Source of the DNA: Thermoleptolyngbya sichuanensis A183
GTDB taxonomy: Bacteria > Cyanobacteriota > Cyanobacteriia > Elainellales > Elainellaceae
Direction: 5' to 3'
Assembly: GCF_013177315.1 (NCBI RefSeq)
Contig: NZ_CP053661.1
Location: 4,216,001 to 4,280,000 of the forward strand
DNA: 64,000 nucleotides
The translations under genes were made by a program, and so were the position numbers. Positions 27,446 to 36,135 of the stretch are shown here, piece after piece. The notes below the pieces were generated by a model. It did not search any database. It was not told where the DNA came from and saw only the letters and a list, made by a program, of their open reading frames with translations. Position 1 is the first letter of the stretch. Each line of letters begins with the position of its first letter.

Positions 27446-30400
27446 CTACTCATCAATAATGGCGCTCCGATCTAGCAGGAGGAGTTGCCGCAACTGATCG
27501 GTGTCGAGTTCGGTGAGCCAGTTTTCGCCCGTGCCGACGACCTGTTCCGAGAGGGCTTTTTTGCTTTCAATTAGGTCGTGGATGCGCTCTTCCAGCGTGC
27601 CCGTGCAGACGAACTTGTGAACCTGGACATTGCGGGTTTGCCCGATGCGAAAGGCGCGGTCGGTGGCCTGATTTTCCACGGCGGGGTTCCACCAGCGGTC
27701 ATAGTGAAAGACGTGGTTGGCGCGAGTCAGGTTTAAACCCACGCCGCCTGCCTTTAGCGACAGGATGAAGATGCGCGGGCCCTGGGGGTCGTTCTGGAAG
27801 CGATCGACCATTTCCTCGCGCTGCTTCTTGGAACTGCCGCCGTAGAGGAAGATCACTTCCCGTTTGAACTGCTGTTCTAGATACGCCTGAAGCTGCTTGC
27901 CCCACTTGGCAAACTGGGTAAAGATCAGCGTGCGATCGCCCTCCGCCAGCAGTTCCTCCAGCATTTCCGTCAGCCGTTGCAGCTTACCCGACCCAGCCAA
28001 AAACGCCGTGGGGGATTCCATCTCTGGGGGAACCCCGCCATCATCTTCGTCCTCTTCTATTTGCAGCAGCACGGGATGGTTGCAGACCTGTTTCAGCCGG
28101 GTCAGGAGCGCCAGAATCATGCCGTGGCGCTGGATGCCGTCGGCAGACTCGATCTGTTCCAAAGACCGATCGACAAGGCGCTGATAGATCGCCGCTTGCT
28201 CCGCCGTGAGGCCGCAAAAGACGGTCATTTCCTGCTTTTCGGGCAAATCCTGGATGATGTCGCGGTCGGTCTTGAGGCGGCGCAGGATGAAGGGCTGGAC
28301 GAGCGATCGCAGGATTTTTAGCGAATCTGTGTCGCCATAGCGCTCAATCGGCACGCTGAACCGCCGCTGAAAGAAGTTGCGTGGGCCCAAGTAGCCCGGA
28401 TTGAGGAAATCCAGAATTGACCATAGCTCCGACAGGCGGTTTTCTACCGGAGTCCCCGTCAGGGCAATCCGAAACTGAGCATCCAACTGACGCACCGCCT
28501 GGGATTGTTTGGCTTCCGGGTTTTTAATATTCTGCGCCTCGTCCAGCACCACGCCCTGCCAGGAAACGCGCTTCAGGTCTTTTTCATCGCGGTAGACCAG
28601 GGCATAGCTGGTGATCACCAGATGATAACGTTGGGCAGTGCGGGCAAACTCCGCGCCCTGGGGACGCTTGTCGCCATGCTGCACCCACACGCGCAGGCTG
28701 GGGCCAAACCGCTTCACTTCTCGCTCCCAGTTGCCTAGCACAGAGGTTGGACAAACAAGCAAGACAGGCTTTTCCAACTGTTCCGTTTCCTGCAAGTGCA
28801 GCAGTAGAGCAATGAGCTGAATGGTTTTGCCCAGACCCATGTCGTCCGCGAGGCACGCGCCCAAACCCCACTGCTCTAAAAATGCCAGCCAGGATGTGCC
28901 GCGAAGCTGGTAAGGCCGCAACTCGCCCTGAAAGCCTTTCGGCGTAGGAATTAGCGATAGGTTTTGGTTGCCCGTAGTAAGGGTGCTGATCAGATCTTGC
29001 AGTGCGCCTGAGGCTTCAAAGCTCACCACGGGCAGCTTTTCGATGGTCTGCGTGTCGCCCGTGCTGATGCGGAGCGCGTCTTCTAGAGACAGCGCCATTT
29101 GGTCTTTGCGGCTGGCAAAAAAGTCCTGAGCGGCGCGGATGTCCTGCGGGCGCAGTTCCACCCATTCGCCGTTGATCTCCACCAGCGGCGTGTTCAGCGC
29201 CACCAGCCGATCAAATTCTGCCTTGGAAATGCGCTGTCCGCCGATGGTCAGTTCCCATTTGAAATTCAGCAGACTTTTTAGCCCCATGCCCGCGCTGCCT
29301 TTGGGGGCTTCGGCACGGACGCTTAGTCCCAGACGGTTTGCCCAGCCCTGCTCCTGCGACAGGCTCGGCGGCAGCACCACGCCAAAGCCGCTATCTTGCA
29401 AGCGCCACGCGGTCGAGCGGATGAATTCGTAAACTTGCAGGGGATTCAGTCGGCAAGACTGTGGCTGGGAGGTTTGCAGGCTGGGTTCGAGGACGGGATA
29501 GAGGCGGGAAGCCAGGCCCAGCCCGGCCAGCAGCGTTTCCTGGGGATGGGGAATGGTGCGCTCCAGATAGACCAGCCGATCCACCGGGTTGCTCCAGATC
29601 GTGCGGGCGCTGAGGAGGAATTCGGGGTCATCGGTGGCTTGCAGGAAGTATTCCAGCGTCCAGTCCGTTTGTCCGGCGGCGGGGGGATGCAGGTAGAAGC
29701 AGGTGCGGAAGGCGGCGATTTGCTGGTTTAGCACCGGGGCGATGGGTGCAGTCCACTGGGTCAGCGCAGATTGCAGACGCTCGATGCGGGCAGGCTCGGC
29801 GGCGATCGCCCCTTTCTCATCGCCCAGCGCTTGCAGCCATTCTCGCAGGGCAATGTCTTTGGGTAGGGGTGCAGCAGGGAGGGGCTGAGCGGCGATCGCC
29901 TCTCGAATTTGCGCCTCCGTCACCCGGTTGAGAAAATCCAGTAGCACCAGCCGCGCCGCCGGAAAGGGGGATTCTGCATCGTCTGCATCGTCTGGGGCGC
30001 TATGGGGAAGCTGGTAGGTGCGGCAGGCGGGCGGCATCCGGCGGGAGAACTGCTGGAGGCGCGTCTGATCGACCTCGCTGTCCAGCAGCACTTGCCAGGT
30101 GGCGATCGCCGCTCCATCTTGCAGCCGCAGCCCTGGCAAAAACTTGGCCCGCGCCAGCAGATCCAGGCTCCATCGTGCTGCGTGCGACCAAAAGCGCAAA
30201 TCCCCGCTGATGAAAGAGTCTGCATCGCCCACCGTAGATAGGGGTAGCGAATTCAGCAATTGAAACGCTTCTAGCGGCGACAGCAGCAGCCCCTCGATTT
30301 GCCAAGGGTGCAGTTCCAGCGAGGGCGATCGCTCGGTTCTGTCTGTTTCGCCATCGGGCAGTGCAACGGAATACTGCGGCAGGCGAGACGTTTCGCCCTC

Positions 30401-30805
30401 GCTCTCGTTCACGTAGGTCGGCAAGAAGAGGCGCAGGGTTTGCCAGCGGACTTTGAGAATCGCGGGCGACGGCTCTAGCGTGGCGGTGCGCTTGCGTCCT
30501 CGCCCCCTAGCGGAGGGGACGGGTTCTGCCAAGGGCACATCGGCGACTGGCCAAGTAAGCCGATGGGATTGGTCGAGCGATCGCAACAAATCCAACAACT
30601 CCGCCCGCGACAGCGCAAAGGGGTGGCGCAGAATACTGCGGGCTGTATCTCCCTCCCCAAGGCGATTCGTTTCGACCCGCCGCCAGGTTTCACCCCAGAT
30701 CAAAAATTGCCCGCCTGCGGACTGCGCTGATGATTTGCCGGATTCTGAGGTGTTTGGAGAGGAAACCTGGGGCTGAAATAGCCAGCTACCGTGTAAGATT
30801 GCCAT
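27446..30805 (-). CDS. SNF2/SWI2-family DNA helicase-like ATPase
   Basis: A protein of about 1119 residues. The N-terminal half (1-560) is the SNF2 N-terminal domain typical of bacterial HepA/HelZ-like proteins. The two RecA-like lobes follow: motif I DDMGLGKTIQLIALLLHL, Ia VCPTSVLGNWEREVKRF, II DEAQNIKN, III ALTGTPVENRLSELW, V LSLKAGGVGLNLTRANHVF, and VI DRAFRIGQTRNVQVHKF. It uses ATP to translocate on double-stranded DNA or displace proteins. The start MAILHGSWLFQ at 30805 is the usual one for these cyanobacterial proteins; an upstream in-frame start at 30991 is rejected. It is divergent from, and overlaps, the start of the neighbouring acetyltransferase frame. Confidence 0.92.
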   Translation of the reverse strand: MAILHGSWLFQPQVSSPNTSESGKSSAQSAGGQFLIWGETWRRVETNRLGEGDTARSILRHPFALSRAELLDLLRSLDQSHRLTWPVADVPLAEPVPSARGRGRKRTATLEPSPAILKVRWQTLRLFLPTYVNESEGETSRLPQYSVALPDGETDRTERSPSLELHPWQIEGLLLSPLEAFQLLNSLPLSTVGDADSFISGDLRFWSHAARWSLDLLARAKFLPGLRLQDGAAIATWQVLLDSEVDQTRLQQFSRRMPPACRTYQLPHSAPDDADDAESPFPAARLVLLDFLNRVTEAQIREAIAAQPLPAAPLPKDIALREWLQALGDEKGAIAAEPARIERLQSALTQWTAPIAPVLNQQIAAFRTCFYLHPPAAGQTDWTLEYFLQATDDPEFLLSARTIWSNPVDRLVYLERTIPHPQETLLAGLGLASRLYPVLEPSLQTSQPQSCRLNPLQVYEFIRSTAWRLQDSGFGVVLPPSLSQEQGWANRLGLSVRAEAPKGSAGMGLKSLLNFKWELTIGGQRISKAEFDRLVALNTPLVEINGEWVELRPQDIRAAQDFFASRKDQMALSLEDALRISTGDTQTIEKLPVVSFEASGALQDLISTLTTGNQNLSLIPTPKGFQGELRPYQLRGTSWLAFLEQWGLGACLADDMGLGKTIQLIALLLHLQETEQLEKPVLLVCPTSVLGNWEREVKRFGPSLRVWVQHGDKRPQGAEFARTAQRYHLVITSYALVYRDEKDLKRVSWQGVVLDEAQNIKNPEAKQSQAVRQLDAQFRIALTGTPVENRLSELWSILDFLNPGYLGPRNFFQRRFSVPIERYGDTDSLKILRSLVQPFILRRLKTDRDIIQDLPEKQEMTVFCGLTAEQAAIYQRLVDRSLEQIESADGIQRHGMILALLTRLKQVCNHPVLLQIEEDEDDGGVPPEMESPTAFLAGSGKLQRLTEMLEELLAEGDRTLIFTQFAKWGKQLQAYLEQQFKREVIFLYGGSSKKQREEMVDRFQNDPQGPRIFILSLKAGGVGLNLTRANHVFHYDRWWNPAVENQATDRAFRIGQTRNVQVHKFVCTGTLEERIHDLIESKKALSEQVVGTGENWLTELDTDQLRQLLLLDRSAIIDE

Positions 30806-31658
30806 GCGAGCGGAGAACGATGCAATGAGCAGTGCTGAACTGGGACAAAATGCTGGACAAGACGCGGGAAAGCCTGAAACTGGGAAGATTGAGACAAGGA
30901 CTGAGACATGGATTGAAATGCAGCCAGAGGCGCAATCTGAGCTTGGTTCACCCCTACCCCTAGCGCTGCCGATTCGGAAAACCTTGCCCAATGGGGCGAT
31001 CGCCGAACTGGATACCCTGCGCTCAGAAGAAACCGAAGTCGTTCGGGCGCTGCTGAACTATTTTGTAACGTCATCAGGAACCGAAGGATTAACCTATCCC
31101 CATGCTCAGCCCCTCTCTCCGTCAGAGTTTGCGGCCTATTGGCTGAGCCGGGATGCATATGTGGTGCGGGCTGTGGGGGATGCACCGCCGCCTGTATCTC
31201 AGGATACGTCACCCAAAGAGATGTTAGTCGAAGCGATATCGCAAGAAATGTCGCTCAAAGACCCGTTGCCACAGAATCTATCGTTAGACAAGACCTCAAC
31301 CGATACTTCACCAAACCGCGCATCGCCTACTAAGCCTGCGCTTGGGGAAGTCTTGGGAGCTTTTTACCTAAAGCCCAACTTTCCCGGTTGGTGCAGTCAT
31401 ATCTGCAATGCTGGCTTCATTGTACAACCTGCCATGCGAGGTCAGGGAATTGGCCGCTGGATGGCAGAAACCATGCTGGCGATCGCCCCCACCAAGGGCT
31501 ACACCGCCGTCATGTTCAACCTGGTCTTTGCCACCAACGAGCCATCGCTCAACCTGTGGCGATCGCTCGGCTTTTCCACTCTTGGTCGCGTTCCCCAAGC
31601 CGCTCGGCTACCCGACGGAGCAAGCGTTGATGCGATTATGCTTTACCGAGCGCTATAA
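30804..31658 (+). CDS. GNAT-family N-acetyltransferase with internal low-complexity insert
   Basis: A frame of up to 284 residues. The core is a GNAT acetyltransferase: substrate and beta elements around 56-125, the acetyl-CoA loop VQPAMRGQGIGRWMAETML (about 207-225), and FATNEPSLNLWRSLGFSTLGRVP, typical of fold strand 5 and helix 4. Between strands YVVRAV and GEVLGAFYLKPN lies a 50-residue serine/proline-rich insert (about 127-178) that breaks the domain in primary sequence. The first 45 residues are also low complexity. The ATG at 30804 collides with the divergent helicase start; starts at 30825 or 30918 are alternatives. The substrate is unknown. Confidence 0.75.
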   Translation: MRAENDAMSSAELGQNAGQDAGKPETGKIETRTETWIEMQPEAQSELGSPLPLALPIRKTLPNGAIAELDTLRSEETEVVRALLNYFVTSSGTEGLTYPHAQPLSPSEFAAYWLSRDAYVVRAVGDAPPPVSQDTSPKEMLVEAISQEMSLKDPLPQNLSLDKTSTDTSPNRASPTKPALGEVLGAFYLKPNFPGWCSHICNAGFIVQPAMRGQGIGRWMAETMLAIAPTKGYTAVMFNLVFATNEPSLNLWRSLGFSTLGRVPQAARLPDGASVDAIMLYRAL

Positions 31659-31770
31659 AGTCTGCCACTCTGAAAAGTTGTGCGTCTAGAGTTGCGCGTC
31701 TAGAGTTGCGCGTCTAAAGAGTCGCTAATCTACAAGTCTTGCCAATCTCAGCAAGAGAGGGATGTGCTGT

Positions 31771-31916
31771 AACTATCGGGCGCATCCCAGTTATGCAAGT
31801 TTACCCTCATCCCCCAGCCCCTTCTCCCAAAACGGGAGAAGGGAAGCCAGATTGGAAGTCCCTCTCCCCCTTTGGGAGGGGATTTAGGGTGAGGGTTACA
31901 AAAGTGGGATATACCC
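31771..31916. mobile_element. Family B miniature inverted-repeat element, copy 1
   Basis: A non-coding element with ends GGGCGCATCCCA (31778) and TGGGATATACCC (31905-31916). It is flanked by the 10-bp direct repeat GATGTGCTGT at 31761-31770 and 31917-31926. Seven bases (AACTATC) lie between the left duplication and the canonical left end. The core carries CATCCCCCAGCCCCTTCTCCC and TTAGGGTGAGGG-like sequence. Confidence 0.85.
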
Positions 31917-31950
31917 GATGTGCTGTCCCCCGCGTCTGGCCGATCAGACC

Positions 31951-32172
31951 TCAAGATTCCAGTGTGCAGTTGGGGAATCGCCCTAATTGATTGGCTTCCA
32001 CAATCGCGTTGCGACACGTCAGGGCGCTCTTGCCCGTCTTTCGAGAAAGCTCACGCAGATTAATCACCGGATGGCTGCTTTCCGCCGCTTGCAGATATAG
32101 CTCATAGGCCACTTCCAAAACCTGGTGATTAAGCACTAGGGGCGTGACCGTCGCTTCGACCAGATTAAACAC
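31951..32172 (-). CDS. Small conserved-looking hypothetical protein, helix-turn-helix-like
   Basis: A 73-residue protein starting at GTG with a strong ribosome-binding site (GGGAGG, six bases upstream). The middle and C-terminal part (VINLRELSRKTGKSALTC followed by RNAIVEANQLGRFP) is compatible with a small helix-turn-helix or helical domain. I cannot name the family. A family B element lies immediately downstream. Confidence 0.65.
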   Translation of the reverse strand: MFNLVEATVTPLVLNHQVLEVAYELYLQAAESSHPVINLRELSRKTGKSALTCRNAIVEANQLGRFPNCTLES

Positions 32173-32285
32173 AGGAACCCTCCCAATCCATGAAGCAAAG
32201 GTTTAGGCAACAGGGCTGATGTCGATCAGCGTAAGGGGATTGTCACCGAATTTCTGGGCATTTGCTTCTGTAAAAAGGAGGGCTT

Positions 32286-32618
32286 CTAGGGTCTATCGAA
32301 GGGTGGATCGTCGGACTCTAGCGGCTCTGCATCAAACAGCTCTGCATCAAACAGCTCTGCATCAAACGGCTCTGCATCGAACGGCTCTGCATCAAACGGC
32401 TCTGCATCAAACGGCTCTGCATCAAATAAATGTGGAGGAAATAACACCGCCAGACTGACGGGCAGATGTCCCACCGCGCTGATAAATTCCTGGGCATCGA
32501 TGATGTCCTCTTGCAGCCATTCGTGCAGCAGGCAGGCGATCGCCATACAGGCCGCCTCAGTCGGGTCGCTGGGAGCGGGCGTTTCATCGCGCCCATCTTG
32601 GCAGAACGGGTTAGACAT
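32286..32618 (-). CDS. Small hypothetical protein with C-terminal FDAEP repeats
   Basis: About 110 residues. The N-terminal domain (MSNPFCQDGRDETPAP, then AACMAIACLLHEWLQEDIID) looks helical. The C-terminus consists of seven tandem pentapeptides FDAEP/FDAEL coded by a 15-bp minisatellite (32322-32430), then LESDDPPFDRP. AGGAG precedes the ATG at 32618, which I prefer over an in-frame start at 32699. The acidic tail is expected to be disordered. No family is recognised. Confidence 0.65.
   Translation of the reverse strand: MSNPFCQDGRDETPAPSDPTEAACMAIACLLHEWLQEDIIDAQEFISAVGHLPVSLAVLFPPHLFDAEPFDAEPFDAEPFDAEPFDAELFDAELFDAEPLESDDPPFDRP
32322..32430. repeat. 15-bp coding minisatellite
   Basis: Seven copies of a 15-bp unit close to GGCTCTGCATCAAAC, in frame with the hypothetical gene at 32286, encoding FDAEP/FDAEL on the minus strand. 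Copy number could vary without shifting the frame. Confidence 0.9.
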
Positions 32619-32897
32619 ATGGCACGTTGCTCCTGTGGAATCTGGGGAGAGTCTTTGGGTTTGGGGATACTGATCTGCCCCATACCTATAGGTCTTCACT
32701 AAAAATGGATTGAATTACGCATAGAACAGATCACCCGATGCCGCGCCTCATTTCCATGCCCTAAGTGGCGCTACGAAGGAAGCTGCCAGAAGCCCCGCAG
32801 ATGCTCGACTGGCAATCCAAATCGCAAATCCAAGCTCGAGAATTGATACAGCCCTGACTATCTATCTCGTGGCTATCTATCTAGGAATTACGCAGCG

Positions 32898-34223
32898 TCA
32901 TGCAAAATAGTTTCTTGCAGACAGAACACCCGGCTGCTCATCCCCCGGACGGAACTGAATGCCCGTCACCTCTACCAGCAGGTCGTTGTTCGGGCGAAAG
33001 GCGGCTCTGTTGTCGTTGACCGAGAGGTAGGTCTGACCCTGAAACTCGAAGAATAGCGCCTGGTTTGCCCTAAGCCGCTGATTTCCGGGCTGGCTGGGGC
33101 GCGTGTCGGCGTAGGCAGTACTGACGGCCTGGGCCAGCGTGGTGATGCCTGGTTGGTTGATTACGCCGACGTTAAACAAGGCTCTGGGCAATTCCCGCGT
33201 TTTCAGCCGATTGTCAAAATCAAGCTGAATGCGATCGCCCTCGGTGGGGTTAAAGTCGGTTATCCGGTCGGGGGCCCGCAGCAACGAGGTTCGGAGTGCC
33301 TGGGTGCGGTTGCGTCCCGAAAATACAAAGCGATCAGCTCCCGCATCGCCCGTCAGCACGTCGGCTCCGGGGCCGCCGATCAGCACGTCCCGCCCCGGGC
33401 CGCCTAGCAGCGTATCGTTGCCCGCCTCGCCGCGCAGGGTGTCGTTGCCGCCGCGCCCGTCGATGGTGTCGTTGCCCCGGCCGCCCGTCAGCACGTCGTT
33501 GCGATCGCCCCCGATGATGTTTGCGCCGCCGACCGAAAACCCCGGCAGCGGCCGCTTATTAAACGAAAGAATCGTAAGGTTGTCGATTTCGTGGTTGTTG
33601 GTCAGCGCCCCCGTCGCCGCCGCAAAGCCAATTTTGAACGTCGCAGGGACGGGGCCATTGCCCGCCTGCACCACGTTGAATCGATCAACCACCACTTCGC
33701 CAGGATCATTAAAGTCGCGATCGCCGTTCAGATCGTCAAACACTGACAGCAATCCGGCCGGCGACAGTTCAATCTGCACAGCCCGCCGCGCCTGGGTGCG
33801 ATTCCCCCCCGGATTGTCTAGGCTGATGGGCAGCGTCCGACTGCCCGTGAGGTAGCGATAGTTATTTGCCTCACTGCCGCGCACCCCGACCGAATCTTGC
33901 AGCGGCGGTCGCCGTCCCCCCACGCGCCCTTCTGAGGCAATCGAGAAATTGCCCACCGTGTCGAACCCAATGCCCAAGTAACCACCGACCAGACCCGGCT
34001 CGGCGTTTCGCGGCGCGTAGCCCAAGGAGCCGCCAAACCCGCCGGCCTGGGTCGGCGTGGCGTTGCCATCCACCAGAAAGAAGCTAATGCCATCGCCGCC
34101 ACTGCTGCCATAGGCGTAGAGGTCAAAGCTGACGGAAAAGCCTGTGCCCGTGCTGATGGTTTGGGGAAACAGCACGAGAGAACCCTGGTTGGGCTGGGCA
34201 GCAGTGAGTTTGAGCAGCGTCAT
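32898..34223 (-). CDS. RTX protein with L-type lectin-like domain
   Basis: A 441-residue protein. Residues 1-215 resemble a legume-type (L-type) lectin beta-sandwich: GFSVSFDLYAYGSSGGDGISFFLVD, then LGIGFDTVGNFS, the usual carbohydrate-binding fold signature. Residues about 230-295 carry RTX calcium-binding repeats (GGRGNDTIDGRGGNDTLRG). The C-terminal 140 residues are an RTX-associated domain (RFVFSGRN; RITDFNPTEGDRIQLDF). There is no N-terminal signal, so type I secretion is likely. It may be a secreted, calcium-stabilised sugar-binding protein for adhesion or sheath structure (inference). Confidence 0.85.
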   Translation of the reverse strand: MTLLKLTAAQPNQGSLVLFPQTISTGTGFSVSFDLYAYGSSGGDGISFFLVDGNATPTQAGGFGGSLGYAPRNAEPGLVGGYLGIGFDTVGNFSIASEGRVGGRRPPLQDSVGVRGSEANNYRYLTGSRTLPISLDNPGGNRTQARRAVQIELSPAGLLSVFDDLNGDRDFNDPGEVVVDRFNVVQAGNGPVPATFKIGFAAATGALTNNHEIDNLTILSFNKRPLPGFSVGGANIIGGDRNDVLTGGRGNDTIDGRGGNDTLRGEAGNDTLLGGPGRDVLIGGPGADVLTGDAGADRFVFSGRNRTQALRTSLLRAPDRITDFNPTEGDRIQLDFDNRLKTRELPRALFNVGVINQPGITTLAQAVSTAYADTRPSQPGNQRLRANQALFFEFQGQTYLSVNDNRAAFRPNNDLLVEVTGIQFRPGDEQPGVLSARNYFA

Positions 34224-34688
34224 GATGGTGTTTGAAAAGTTTGCAACAAGATGGCTTTTCTGCTTATTAGCTCAGAAAAGCATCCACACAAAACATTGAC
34301 CCAAGAGGCAATGTAAAGTCTTCTAAAGACTTTTCTCTGGCTAGATTCTCAGGGATTTCCCGGTCTGTCTCGGCAGCTTTTTCGTAAAGATTTAATGAAG
34401 CCTCATAAAGTAGAGATGAATTGGAGGCACAGCGCGGAAAGAGCGATCGCCCATCTGCCCTAATTTTGGAGCCAGTTTTGGGGCGATCGCCCTCCCGTCA
34501 AGCCGAGTTTCAGATGGTTACAGACGGCTACAAAACGTTTTGCACACTACTATGCCAACCGTGCGCTTCCCTCTTAAATAACTCTAGAAACGGTTCGGCA
34601 GCGACTCGCAGGAATATTTCAAAAAGATTCAGCGGGCAAATGACTATCCAGCAATCAACCCAAAGACCACCAGATCAGGGAGCAATGT
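34224..34688. other. 465-bp intergenic region, nothing recognised
   Basis: This divergent spacer must hold promoters for the lectin-RTX gene and the glycosyltransferase. It contains two GCGATCGC sites but no repeat, RNA gene or reading frame I can support. Confidence 0.45.
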
Positions 34689-35990
34689 ATGTCAGCGGAT
34701 CGGCTTCGAGTTCTGTTGTTGATTGAGCAGTGCAATCCGGATCTACCGTCTGTGCCCAGCGTGGGGTATCAATATTTCAGGACAATTTGTGACCGAGTTG
34801 ATGCGACATTAATCACTCACGACCGCAACCGAGATGCGCTGGAGCGAGTTGCGCCAGATCAGAAGATTTTCTACATTTCCGAAAGCCGCTTGATGCGGCG
34901 ATATTATCACTTGGTTGATCGTCTGACCGTGATCAACGGCCGAGTGAATTGGCCGCTGCATAACGTGCTGGCTTACTTGCTATACGAGGAATTTAATCAT
35001 CGAGTTTATCGGCTGTTTCACACCGATGTCCGGCGGGGAAAATATGACCTGGTTCACGCCATTACGCCGATGATGCCGCGCTATCCGGTGAAGCTGGCGC
35101 AGGCCTGCGGACAAACGCCGTTTATTCTGGGCCCGGTGAATGGCGGCGTTCCTTTTCCCAGAGGGTTCGGCGCGATCGCCCGCCGGGAATTTTCGTACTT
35201 TAACTTTCTGCGGGGGCTGGGTCTGCTGCTGCCAGGATATCGAGCAACCTATCAAAAAGCCGATCGCGTTTTAGCCGGGTCATCCTATACCTTTGGAATG
35301 CTGCAAAAGCGGTTTCAATTGGGCGATCGCCTCCGATTGTTTTACGAAAATGGAATTCCGACGGAGTTCTTTGGGCGGGGTGCAAAACGAGAGAAGGGCG
35401 ATCGCATCAACCTGCTATTTGTCGGTCGTTTGGTGCCCTACAAAGGTGCAGACATTTTGCTAGAAGCGCTGGCAAAGATTAAGCCCCTTGCATTATCGAA
35501 AACTCAGCTAACCATCGTCGGGGATGGGGCCGAGCGGGAATATTTAGAAGCGCTAACGCAGCGGCTTGACCTGCAAGACATTGTAGAATTCGCAGGCTGG
35601 GTTCCTCATTCAGAAACACATCGGTACTACAGTCAGGCGGACATCTTCTGCTTCCCGTCGATTCGGGAATTTGGCGGAGCGGTGGTGCTGGAGGCGATGG
35701 CAGCGGGACTGCCCTGCATCGTTGCCGACAATGGCGGCATCGCCGAATACATGACCCCCAACACGGGCTTTACCCTTCCGCTGCATTCCCGCGAGCATCT
35801 GGTGTCTACGCTAGCAGAAAAAATTCAACGGCTAGTGGAAGACGAGGCGCTGCGATTGCGCCTGTCGCAAGGGGCGATCGCCCATGCCCGCCAGTTTGAG
35901 TGGGAACACAAGGCAGAACAGATTGTGGCGCTCTATCACGAAGTGCTGGCAGAACGTCGGGTGTTCTCGCCTGCGGAAGCGCTGATCTGA
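34689..35990 (+). CDS. Family 4 glycosyltransferase
   Basis: A 433-residue GT-B glycosyltransferase. The N-terminal domain (LRVLLLIEQCNPDLPSVPSVG) precedes FILGPVNGGVPFPRGFG, an acceptor-site motif seen in several GT4 enzymes. The C-terminal domain carries LLFVGRLVPYKGADILLEAL, LTIVGDGAEREYLEAL and the donor-binding EFGGAVVLEAMAAGLPCIVAD. GGGAG lies six bases before the ATG. It probably acts in cell-surface polysaccharide synthesis. It stands alone, facing a metalloprotease gene. Confidence 0.88.
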   Translation: MSADRLRVLLLIEQCNPDLPSVPSVGYQYFRTICDRVDATLITHDRNRDALERVAPDQKIFYISESRLMRRYYHLVDRLTVINGRVNWPLHNVLAYLLYEEFNHRVYRLFHTDVRRGKYDLVHAITPMMPRYPVKLAQACGQTPFILGPVNGGVPFPRGFGAIARREFSYFNFLRGLGLLLPGYRATYQKADRVLAGSSYTFGMLQKRFQLGDRLRLFYENGIPTEFFGRGAKREKGDRINLLFVGRLVPYKGADILLEALAKIKPLALSKTQLTIVGDGAEREYLEALTQRLDLQDIVEFAGWVPHSETHRYYSQADIFCFPSIREFGGAVVLEAMAAGLPCIVADNGGIAEYMTPNTGFTLPLHSREHLVSTLAEKIQRLVEDEALRLRLSQGAIAHARQFEWEHKAEQIVALYHEVLAERRVFSPAEALI

Positions 35991-36065
35991 GCAGCATCAA
36001 CGATCCTAGTGTCTGGGCTGATGTCGATTTTAGATTTTAGATTGGTGATTTTGGATTGCCCGTCA

Positions 36066-36135
36066 CCCTTCCCTCTTCGTCCTTCGTTTTTCGTTATTCC
36101 CTCTTCGTTCTTCCCTCTTCCCTCTTCCCCCTTCC
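36066..36135. repeat. Polypyrimidine tract, second copy
   Basis: TTCGTTCTTCCCTCTTCC-type sequence of about 70 bp between the convergent glycosyltransferase and htpX genes. It matches the tracts at 12583 (opposite orientation) and 54518. Confidence 0.7.

Noticed and set aside
32319-32430. Possible CRISPR-like array of 15-bp units
   Set aside because: The units are directly adjacent without spacers and code an in-frame peptide repeat, so this is a minisatellite. No other CRISPR array or cas gene was seen in the window.
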